From JACJVV01 sp964581515 (GTDB taxonomy: Archaea; Nanobdellota; Nanobdellia; Woesearchaeales; JACJVV01), in contig CAZOOV010000005.1 in NCBI GenBank assembly GCA_964581515.1, positions 1 through 64,000 of the forward strand: 64,000 nt of DNA, in the 5' to 3' direction. The notes under the pieces were generated by a model that saw only the letters and a list, made by a program, of their open reading frames with translations, made no database searches and was not told the DNA's origin. Shown here piece by piece: positions 25,228-31,789 of the stretch (its first letter is position 1; each line of letters opens with the position of its first letter). Both the position numbers and the translations under genes were made by a program.

Positions 25228-26750
25228 TGAATGAATGGAATATAGAATTCTTTGATAGATTTAAATTTGAAGGATTAACATATGACGATATATCTTTCAA
25301 ACCAGCATACAGTGAGGTCGTTCCTTCTGACACAACACTTGAAACTACATTGACAAGAAACATAAGACAACCAATGCCATTAGTCAGTGCAAATATGGAT
25401 ACTGTAACTGAAGCAAAAATGGCAATAGAGATGGCAAAATTAGGTGGAATAGGTATACTTTGGAAAGGTAAGTCTATCGAAGAACAAGAGGATTGGGTTG
25501 ATGAAGTTAAATTTGCAATCAATGCAAGAATCGACAATCCTATAACAATATATGAGGACCAAAGACTAGAGAATGTACTTGAGACATTAGGAAAATATGG
25601 AAACAAATTCTCAACATTAGTGGTTCTTGACAATAGTGAGAAAGTTGTAGGACTAATAACTGATGATAGAACACAATTTGCACAAGACCTATCAAGCAAA
25701 GTCAAAGATTTTATGCTTAGAGACCCAGTGACAATAGATAAAGAACTTGATCTTAACGGCGCATATGCATTCATGAAGAAAAAGATGGTACCTAAACTCA
25801 TATTAACAGATACAAAAGGTAAAGTCAAAGGAATGTATTGTTGGAAAGACGTTAGAGATATTATTGAAGATATAAACCCAATGTATAACAGAGATAATAA
25901 TAAACAATTAAGAGTTGGAGCTGATGTAGGAGTCGGTAAAGACTTTGAAGAAAGAGCAGAAAGATTACTCCAAAGAAATTGTGATGTACTTGTTGTGAGC
26001 ACAGCGCATGGTCACTCAAAGAATGTCATTGCAACAACTGAAAGACTGGCATATGTTGTTGAAGAATTAAGAAAACAACATCCTAACAAAGAATTTGATA
26101 TAATTGCAGGCAATGTTGCAACATATGAAGGAGCAAAAGCATTGTGTGAAGCAGGAGCTGATTGTATAAAAGTAGGTATCGGACCTGGATCTATATGTAC
26201 AACAAGAATTGTTTCAGGAACTGGCGTACCGCAAATAAGTGCAATAAATGATGCGTGGAGGGCTGCTAGTGAATATGATGTCCCTATAATGGCAGATGGA
26301 GGAGTAAAGTATTCAGGACATCTAACTAAAGCATGCATAGCTGGTGCAAACACAATTATGCTTGGAAGAGTGCTTGCTGGAACAGATGAATCGCCAGGAG
26401 AGATGGTTTTTATTGATGGTGAAAGATATATTGAATATAGGGGTATGGGTTCACTTGGAGCAATGAAAGACTTATCTGCTTCAAGAGAAAGATATTCTCA
26501 AAGAGAACTTCACGTCGAAAAACTAGTTCCTGAAGGTGTAGAAGCAGCAGTCCCTTATGTTGGACATGCAAAGAAACTCATACATGACTTATTAGGAGGA
26601 TTACAATCTGGACTGGGATATGCTGGAGCTGAAAGGATTGAAGAATTACCTGATAAAGCAAAATTGATTAGAGTCACAAATGTAGGACTTGCAGAAGCAC
26701 ATCCCCATGATGTAAAGATAACAAAAGAGGCACCTAATTATCGTGCATGA
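25227..26750 (+). CDS. guaB: Inosine-5'-monophosphate dehydrogenase
   Basis: Oxidises IMP to XMP with NAD+, the committed step of GTP synthesis. Catalytic Cys is in GIGPGSICTTRIVSG (about residue 325), with DGGVKYSGHL and RGMGSLGAM following as the IMP phosphate site and flap. The CBS pair (about residues 100-225: FSTLVVLDNSEKVVGLITDD and VPKLILTDTKGKVKGMY) is inserted as usual. The C-terminus ends EAHPHDVKITKEAPNY. 507 residues, the full eukaryote-like/bacterial length including CBS domains. GGAGGGG lies seven bases before the ATG; a small ORF overlaps the start. Confidence 0.97.
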   Translation: MNEWNIEFFDRFKFEGLTYDDISFKPAYSEVVPSDTTLETTLTRNIRQPMPLVSANMDTVTEAKMAIEMAKLGGIGILWKGKSIEEQEDWVDEVKFAINARIDNPITIYEDQRLENVLETLGKYGNKFSTLVVLDNSEKVVGLITDDRTQFAQDLSSKVKDFMLRDPVTIDKELDLNGAYAFMKKKMVPKLILTDTKGKVKGMYCWKDVRDIIEDINPMYNRDNNKQLRVGADVGVGKDFEERAERLLQRNCDVLVVSTAHGHSKNVIATTERLAYVVEELRKQHPNKEFDIIAGNVATYEGAKALCEAGADCIKVGIGPGSICTTRIVSGTGVPQISAINDAWRAASEYDVPIMADGGVKYSGHLTKACIAGANTIMLGRVLAGTDESPGEMVFIDGERYIEYRGMGSLGAMKDLSASRERYSQRELHVEKLVPEGVEAAVPYVGHAKKLIHDLLGGLQSGLGYAGAERIEELPDKAKLIRVTNVGLAEAHPHDVKITKEAPNYRA

Positions 26751-26782
26751 GATAATTTAGAAACGGTTGATTTAGGAATAAA

Positions 26783-27505
26783 CTAGTTTTTAGATATCTT
26801 TTCTTTTATTTTTTCTATTCCTTGCTTTGAAAGAAGCATCTCATGTAAATGATATTTATTATATTCATAAAAAAGTTCAGAAATATCTATTGTTTGCGCT
26901 AAATCTATTCTTTTTTTTAAAAATTCGAGTTGATATCCTTCTTTTGCAAGTTTAATTATACCTTGTTTTTCCAATGTTGCAATAAATTTCATATAATTCT
27001 CAAGTAAAATCGATGAAACTAATCCTTTAATAAATCCATCACCATAACGCAAATAAAATTTTTTTCTTAATTCATCTTTTGTTGAATTAGTAGGATCGAG
27101 CAGAGAATTAAGCTGTTCAGGAGGTAATTCTGCTTTACAAACTCCAAAAGCTGATTGAGTAGGCAAGAATGAATCTGCATCCCTAAAAGGACAAGGATAA
27201 AGCCAACAACTAATAGGCTTATTCTCATGTATTGAACATAAGTCATTTTTTAGATTAGGGCAAATATCTGCACTTGTATTATAATTTAAGATTATTGTTC
27301 TATTGCTTTTTAGGTCAAAAAGTGCAAATCCTGGAAAGATTGAATCTTTAGGAAATGATTTCTTTTCCCAATCAAATAAAAAAAGCCTAGGTGCAGAAAG
27401 AGATAAAATATTACTATCTGGAATGAAAATAGGATATTTCTCTTTATCTTCTACTTTAAAAGATTTACAGCATGAGCCACATCTAGCGCATTCAAATACC
27501 TGCAT
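26783..27505 (-). CDS. YkgJ-type cysteine-cluster protein
   Basis: The N-terminus is MQVFECARCGSCCKSF, and a second cluster lies in ADICPNLKNDLCSIHENKPISCWLYPCPF: the zinc/Fe-S binding pattern of the YkgJ (CxxCxxCC ... CxxL....CxIYxxRPxxCRxFPC) family. The rest is mainly helical. 240 residues. Its biochemical role is unknown in general, and the neighbours do not help; it ends convergently 32 bases after guaB. Confidence 0.88.
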   Translation of the reverse strand: MQVFECARCGSCCKSFKVEDKEKYPIFIPDSNILSLSAPRLFLFDWEKKSFPKDSIFPGFALFDLKSNRTIILNYNTSADICPNLKNDLCSIHENKPISCWLYPCPFRDADSFLPTQSAFGVCKAELPPEQLNSLLDPTNSTKDELRKKFYLRYGDGFIKGLVSSILLENYMKFIATLEKQGIIKLAKEGYQLEFLKKRIDLAQTIDISELFYEYNKYHLHEMLLSKQGIEKIKEKISKN

Positions 27506-27626
27506 ATAAAGAGAATATGTTTCTCGTTTATATTTGTTTTTAGAAGCGTATCATTTATAAATACAAAATGAACTTATTCATGTTTGCTTGTATAGAGGTA
27601 TTAATGGAAGTTAAGGATGAATAGAT

Positions 27627-28241
27627 ATGGATGGAAGTGTTGACACAAGAGTAACCGAGTTAATCAATGACCTTGATTATCTTGCGAATGTAGGGAGAAT
27701 AAAACCTGTCAAATCAGATGATGATAAAGGTTGTTTACTTGATATTTCTTTAAAATTCACAGAATATCACAAATATAAATCTCCTGAAAGGCATCTTGAA
27801 GAAGAAAGAAGTAAACTTGATTCAAAACTCCATCAATATTTTTTAGTAACAAATATGCAAGGTGAAGCAGTAGGTTATTATTCCATAGAATATCCTTGTG
27901 CTACCCATAATGGTGTCATGAAACTAGACCAAATATTTGTAGATGAGAGTGCTAGAGGAGGTGATGTTGCCTACCTTATGCTTATGCATTTAATGCAAAA
28001 GGCATCTATTGAATTCTCACAATTAAAGACAGATGCTGTTGTTGTCTATCATTTTAGAGAACAAGAAGATGATCCAACAAACATAGAGAATCTTGGAAAA
28101 ATTAAAGGACTTTTGAAAAAATTTGGGTTTAAATTCATGCCTTCTAATGGAACAAGGTGCCCAATGAGCGTTAGAAGACTAGATAAAGGAGTATATGATT
28201 TCATGCACTTACCAATCCCACAATATCAGCATACTGATTAG
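27627..28241 (+). CDS. GNAT-like acetyltransferase fold protein
   Basis: YFLVTNMQGEAVGYYSIEYP and MKLDQIFVDESARGGDVAYLMLMHLMQKA resemble the central strands and the acetyl-CoA pyrophosphate-binding loop of GNAT (here ARGGDVA, a weak form of the RGxGxA motif). FGFKFMPSNGTRCPMSVRRL is a plausible last strand. 204 residues, soluble. The family assignment is tentative because the loop is degenerate. It precedes the tRNA-Arg gene on the same strand. Confidence 0.65.
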   Translation: MDGSVDTRVTELINDLDYLANVGRIKPVKSDDDKGCLLDISLKFTEYHKYKSPERHLEEERSKLDSKLHQYFLVTNMQGEAVGYYSIEYPCATHNGVMKLDQIFVDESARGGDVAYLMLMHLMQKASIEFSQLKTDAVVVYHFREQEDDPTNIENLGKIKGLLKKFGFKFMPSNGTRCPMSVRRLDKGVYDFMHLPIPQYQHTD

Positions 28242-28261
28242 AAGTCAATTCTATAGCAACC

Positions 28262-28269
28262 TTTATAAA
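28262..28269 (+). promoter_or_regulatory. Box A (TATA) of the tRNA-Arg/tRNA-Cys unit
   Basis: TTTATAAA about 33 bases before the 5' end of tRNA-Arg. The two tRNA genes lie three bases apart, so one promoter probably serves both. Confidence 0.75.
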
Positions 28270-28318
28270 TCAATTCTCAATTTATTGTGGTATAAAATGG
28301 CCCTGTAGCCTAGCCTGG

Positions 28319-28366
28319 ACACGATAAACTTTTATATTGATGGAGCAATTCCATCTCGTGGGACAA
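28319..28366 (+). other. tRNA-Arg D-loop intron
   Basis: The insert is closed by CACGA/TCGTG and contains the hairpin GATGGA/TCCATC. With cuts after the second base of bulges GGA and AAA, exons join as GG and ATAAGGC. The central helix then has one mismatch (GCCT with GGAC), so this is a relaxed BHB; boundaries may shift by one base because an A occurs at both ends. Confidence 0.6.
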
Positions 28367-28385
28367 ATAAGGCGACAGCCTTCTA

Positions 28386-28400
28386 GGCATTTGCAAAGAA
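28386..28400 (+). other. tRNA-Arg anticodon-loop intron (15 bases, 37/38)
   Basis: Cutting after the second base of bulges TAG and AAA leaves CTTCTA and A, the normal loop. The central helix CTTC/AAAG has three pairs and one mismatch, and the inner GCA/TGC is very short, so this is a minimal intron. Confidence 0.7.
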
Positions 28401-28439
28401 AGCTGTAGATCGAGGGTTCGAATCCCTTCAGGGCCGTAT

Positions 28440-28552
28440 GGAGACGTAGCCAAGTGGCTAAGGCGACCGCCTGCAGAGCGGTTATTCGAGGGTTCAAATA
28501 TCAAAGTGGAGCTTTGGTGCTCAAACTTTGTTTGAAAGTCCCTTCGTCTCCT
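28440..28552 (+). tRNA. tRNA-Cys (GCA) with an intron in the T-loop
   Basis: Acceptor stem GGAGACG (28440-28446) / CGTCTCC (28545-28551), discriminator T as expected for tRNA-Cys. Anticodon stem ACCGC/GCGGT encloses CTGCAGA, anticodon GCA. The T-stem GAGGG is followed by TTCAAA, a 40-base insert (28499-28538), then T and CCCTT; removal restores TTCAAAT. A run of T follows the gene (28552-28558), a likely terminator. Confidence 0.9.
28499..28538 (+). other. tRNA-Cys intron at position 59/60
   Basis: A strict BHB is seen: outer helix GAGGG/CCCTT, central pairs TTCA/TGAA, bulges AAT and AGT, inner helix CAAAG/CTTTG and then GAGC/GCTC. It shares with the tRNA-Gly intron the 3' end GTTTGAAAG, explained by the need to pair with the T-loop. 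Confidence 0.85.
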
Positions 28553-28558
28553 TTTTTT
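28552..28558 (+). terminator. T-run terminator after tRNA-Cys
   Basis: CTTTTTTTAT follows the tRNA 3' end directly; seven or more T in a row is the usual archaeal RNA polymerase stop signal. Confidence 0.6.
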
Positions 28559-28604
28559 ATCTAAAAAAAAGGTTTGAACTCAGTTCATAAACCTCTTTTT
28601 TCTT

Positions 28605-29141
28605 TTACTTCACAAATTTGATTATTACAAATAAGAGAATTATAAAAATTAATGATATAACTATAATAGATAAGAAGCTCTTTTTCTTTGTCTGTTCAGG
28701 AGATGAACTTTCTTCATCACTAAAAAAATCAAATAATCCACTACTTTCGTCAGCATAGCTTGAGCTCAATGCCTTATTGAACTTAAGAGGTATTGAAAAT
28801 GCAGTGGAATATAATTTATTAGCAAAGAATAAATCGATACTACAAGAAGAAATATTTTTATTTAGCTCTTCATTATATCTAATAGTTATTATCCTATTTG
28901 AATTAGATTTAATTGTGCCATTTCTAAGCATTTCTAAAAAATTAAAATTACATGATTCAATTTTATATGATAATTCTTGATCATTTGAATTAAAAATCAT
29001 AACCTTTGCTTCAGAATTTAAATTATCAAATGAAATCTTATCAGGAGACACACCTACACTAAAAGCATGGGAAAAGTTGATTGATAGCACAAATATTAAC
29101 AAAGAAATAATTAGATAAACAAGACTATTTATCCTACTCAT
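28605..29141 (-). CDS. Secreted, C-terminally anchored protein, function unknown
   Basis: The N-terminus has a signal peptide (MSRINSLVYLIISLLIFVL...SHAFS), then about 115 residues with a beta-sandwich-like pattern (SVGVSPDKISFDNLNSEAKV, NSNRIITIRYNEELN), an acidic Ser-rich linker and a hydrophobic C-terminal helix followed by Lys (FIILLFVIIKFVK). The layout is a single-pass protein with an outside domain. Eight bases overlap with the LTD protein gene, so they are translated together. I do not recognise the family. Confidence 0.75.
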   Translation of the reverse strand: MSRINSLVYLIISLLIFVLSINFSHAFSVGVSPDKISFDNLNSEAKVMIFNSNDQELSYKIESCNFNFLEMLRNGTIKSNSNRIITIRYNEELNKNISSCSIDLFFANKLYSTAFSIPLKFNKALSSSYADESSGLFDFFSDEESSSPEQTKKKSFLSIIVISLIFIILLFVIIKFVK

Positions 29142-30474
29142 TTGTTACACCCATAAAAATAAGTTGGGTGGCATAAGTTCCAGGAACAGATTCTTGAGGC
29201 AAATTAATCAATAAAGACAAAGGCAATAATGCATCTGGACCAGACTTTAGATTTACAGGATAAAGAACAGGTTCATTTGTTAGTGTTGTATCTGGATTCT
29301 CATCAAATGAAAATTTAACAGTCTCAATACTTATTTCTTCAGTTTGGCTTGAGAAGTTTGCACCATAGATCTTAAAATCCAAAGGTTTATTACCAATATT
29401 TCTTATTGTAGGCTTATTGTATGTTGAAGTATCTGTATCGCCTACTACAAGACAGCTAAGATTTAAACTAATGTTACAATCAATTGTAGCAAGATCTATC
29501 TCAAAAGCCATAAGAGAAGTAATCTCAAAAGAGATATTTTTTGAAAAGTCTGTAATAGGGGTTCTTGCAACAATAGATAATGTATAATTATCTGGTTTTA
29601 TGAAATGATCTAACAAAAATTCAGCATAGTATTGATCATAATTGCTATGCGTTCCTAATTTTGATGGAGAAAAGTTAGTATTGTTAAATACTAAAGATAT
29701 ATTATTTGTATTAAGATCACTCTTGATAAAAAAAGTTACGTTGATGGATTTTGTTCTTCCAGGCTCAAGAATAACTTTACCTTCTAAATCATAAGGGAAA
29801 GTTATATTTGCAATAGGCTGTTCTTGCTCAAGAATATTTAAATTAAGAGTAATAGCATTATTTTGTGCATCACGTGTTTCTCCTCGTGAATTATTAAGTG
29901 TTGGTTGTGCAGAAATGAAATCCTTATAGTTATCATCAGTAAATGCTATTCTTTGCAGAGACTCGCCATTCTCTGTATCATTTGTGGGAGTTCCTTTATA
30001 GAGAGATAAATTTATTGGACTGCCCCAACCTACTGCATCAAGAATATTTCCTAAAGGATCTGCAATAAATAGTCCTGAATCAGTATTCTTCATAGTTATA
30101 GGTTCTTGATAGTCTGCATCAGGATATAATATACTATCTTTTCTATCATCCCAACTATTATCCGCTATAAGATAATAACCATTAGCAGGAATAGTAGCAA
30201 TTGAAGGAAAAGTAGCATCAATTGTAGTTGAATTCTTAGAGGCTGTGTTGAGTGTATAACCTGAGAGGTTTATAGCCTCACTTCCAGAGTTATACAGCTC
30301 AACCGCCTCTCCTCCACTTTCACTTGTGAAAGGATTATACAACACTTCACTGATATATATATCAGCAGAAGCAGTACATAACACCAAGATGGTAGAGTAT
30401 ATCAGGAAGAAATAGTGCAGGATGGTCCTGATTCCTCGCATCTTGGTAAATGCAGATTTGGTCTGTTTTTGCAT
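29134..30474 (-). CDS. Secreted protein with lamin-tail (LTD) domain
   Basis: After a signal peptide (LHYFFLIYSTILVLCTASA), residues about 40-155 form a lamin-tail domain: ISEVLYNPFTSESGGEAVELYNSG, INLSGYTL, ANGYYLIADN, and LDAVGWGSP. The remaining 290 residues look like two or more beta-sandwich domains with several Asn-X-Ser/Thr sites. No C-terminal anchor is seen. Alternative start at M12 is possible. LTD proteins in prokaryotes are often surface or nuclease-associated, but no nuclease domain is present. The downstream gene overlaps by eight bases and carries the membrane anchor, so the two may form one surface complex. Confidence 0.78.
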   Translation of the reverse strand: MQKQTKSAFTKMRGIRTILHYFFLIYSTILVLCTASADIYISEVLYNPFTSESGGEAVELYNSGSEAINLSGYTLNTASKNSTTIDATFPSIATIPANGYYLIADNSWDDRKDSILYPDADYQEPITMKNTDSGLFIADPLGNILDAVGWGSPINLSLYKGTPTNDTENGESLQRIAFTDDNYKDFISAQPTLNNSRGETRDAQNNAITLNLNILEQEQPIANITFPYDLEGKVILEPGRTKSINVTFFIKSDLNTNNISLVFNNTNFSPSKLGTHSNYDQYYAEFLLDHFIKPDNYTLSIVARTPITDFSKNISFEITSLMAFEIDLATIDCNISLNLSCLVVGDTDTSTYNKPTIRNIGNKPLDFKIYGANFSSQTEEISIETVKFSFDENPDTTLTNEPVLYPVNLKSGPDALLPLSLLINLPQESVPGTYATQLIFMGVTNE

Positions 30475-30572
30475 GAGTGTGTGTAAAGATAGCTCTTTAA
30501 AATATATTTTCTAAGAAAAAGTGGAGAAAAATTAAAAGTTTTGAAAAAAGATATAAAATAAATAGAAAAAAT

Positions 30573-31292
30573 TTAGATCCTTCTTATAAATGTCAAAAAT
30601 GCTGTATGATTTATGTAAGAAGATTGAGGTCTCACTTTTCTATCTTCCACTTGCCAAGGACGTTGTATCGTCTCAAAAGTATTAAGAAAAATTAGATCTG
30701 CCTTGTGATTTTGTCTAATTTTATTGACAGAGTCCATTACTTGAGGAATTGTAGGTGAATAAATAACCAAAAATCCTCCTTTCTTTAGTGATTTTGCTAC
30801 ATTCTCAAGTGCGTTCCAAGGATCAGGCATATCAAGTATAATTACATCAACATCTTTCTCAGTAATCTTTTCTCTTACATCACCTAATTTGAATGTAACA
30901 TTAGTTAGTGCCATTAATTCCTTGTTATGTTTAGCAGTCTTTTGATGATCCTCTCTGATCTCATAACTTATTACCTTCTTACAGATATTAGCTAAAAAAC
31001 AGCATAATGCACCGCTACCAGAGCCTGCATCGAGTACGATAGAGTCCTTTCCAATCCCTGTTTGAGAAATTATAGTACCTATGTCTTTTTTTGTTATAAT
31101 CTGAGCTTGACGCTTCATCTTCTCATATACATCTATAAATGGTGAGTCAAATACTGAGAATTCCTTTCCCATGTTTGTTATTGCTTTTTTCTTCTTTAAA
31201 TCCTGTTTCTTAATCACACCGTGCTTACTATGAAAGTCATTATTAGCATCTTTTACTACAAATTTATCTATATCATTTATTATTGTCTTCAT
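30573..31292 (-). CDS. trmI: tRNA (adenine-57/58-N1)-methyltransferase
   Basis: Methylates A58 (and A57 in archaea) in the T-loop of tRNA. The Rossmann SAM motif is VLDAGSGSGALCCFLA, the acidic loop follows in YEIREDH, and the catalytic strand is IILDMPDPWNAL, the DxPxPW motif of TrmI. The N-terminus with FVVKDANNDFHSKHGVI is the small archaeal beta-domain. 239 residues, near the usual 250. A palindrome centred at 31322 overlaps its predicted transcription start. Confidence 0.92.
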   Translation of the reverse strand: MKTIINDIDKFVVKDANNDFHSKHGVIKKQDLKKKKAITNMGKEFSVFDSPFIDVYEKMKRQAQIITKKDIGTIISQTGIGKDSIVLDAGSGSGALCCFLANICKKVISYEIREDHQKTAKHNKELMALTNVTFKLGDVREKITEKDVDVIILDMPDPWNALENVAKSLKKGGFLVIYSPTIPQVMDSVNKIRQNHKADLIFLNTFETIQRPWQVEDRKVRPQSSYINHTAFLTFIRRI

Positions 31293-31314
31293 TTTTCTTG
31301 TGACCCTATGGTTT

Positions 31315-31329
31315 TTCTGATTTTCAGAA
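31315..31329. repeat. Palindrome copy 1 (core TCTGAAAATCAGA)
   Basis: Inverted repeat TTCTGA-TTT-TCAGAA, 23 bases upstream of the trmI start codon. A TATA-like TATATTTAAG on the minus strand (about 31338-31347) puts the predicted transcription start inside it. Confidence 0.85.
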
Positions 31330-31412
31330 TTTTTTTCTTAAATATAGCTAGATTTGTCTGTTAATAAGCTAAATTACCTCTAATTTATAACAAAAAAAAC
31401 CTATTTTCATCC

Positions 31413-31437
31413 TATTTTTCTGATTTTCAGAAAAATA
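31413..31437. repeat. Palindrome copy 2 (25-bp inverted repeat)
   Basis: The same core extended to 11-base arms around a 3-base centre. It lies 62 bases beyond the stop of the 96-aa AbrB gene and upstream of trmI. As a hairpin it could also end transcripts of that operon, a rival explanation. Confidence 0.85.
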
Positions 31438-31498
31438 CTGTCCATTTAGTGCTTCGAGTTAATAGTGAATAAACTATGAACACTCACTAATCAAAGCA

Positions 31499-31789
31499 TC
31501 AAATTAATTCAAGGTTTCCTTCTTTTATTTTTTCATAATCTTTTATTGATTTCTTTAGATTCTCTTTCTTTATGTTTAATTTGTCTGCTTTTTGCTCAAT
31601 CTCATTCAATATATCATGATGTATATCAAGTGGCTGAGACTCTATCTTCCTAAGAAGAATACCTTCTTTAGTCAGCATGTACATAAGGAATCCTGTGCCT
31701 TCTTCTATACCTAGATCTGCCCTAATATCTTTAGGGATGACCAGTTGGCCGCGTTCATCGCACTTTATTGCTTTAGAGTATTTCTTCAT
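31499..31789 (-). CDS. AbrB/SpoVT-type DNA-binding protein (96 aa)
   Basis: A swapped-hairpin DNA-binding domain: DERGQLVIPKDIRADLGIEEGT, then YMLTKEGILLRK. The 96-residue protein extends this with a charged helix (HHDILNEIEQKADKLNIKKENLKKS), probably for dimerisation. Its start codon overlaps the stop of the giant protein gene (ATGA). It is closely related to the 48-aa AbrB protein at the other end of the operon (DxRGQxVIPKDxRxDLGI and GILLxK shared). No toxin gene accompanies it, so an antitoxin role is unlikely; it is probably a regulator of this locus. Confidence 0.9.
   Translation of the reverse strand: MKKYSKAIKCDERGQLVIPKDIRADLGIEEGTGFLMYMLTKEGILLRKIESQPLDIHHDILNEIEQKADKLNIKKENLKKSIKDYEKIKEGNLELI

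Larger units (their letters stand above)
28299..28436 (+). tRNA. tRNA-Arg (TCT) with two introns
   Basis: Acceptor stem GGCCCTG (28299-28305) / CAGGGCC (28429-28435), discriminator G. The anticodon stem ACAGC/GCTGT encloses CTTCTA, a 15-base intron and A: anticodon TCT. The T-arm GAGGG-TTCGAAT-CCCTT is intact. The D-loop is split by a 48-base insert; its removal gives GCCTAGCCTGGATAAGGC, a classical archaeal D-arm with GG at 18-19. Confidence 0.87.

Noticed and set aside
31413..31437. Palindromes as simple transcription terminators
   Set aside because: The same palindrome occurs twice in the divergent promoter region at 52007-52147, where terminators would make no sense; a terminator role stays possible for copy 2 only.
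31499..31789. AbrB proteins as antitoxins of a toxin-antitoxin pair
   Set aside because: No PIN-domain, MazF- or RelE-like toxin gene lies beside either AbrB gene; palindromes and operon layout fit regulation better.
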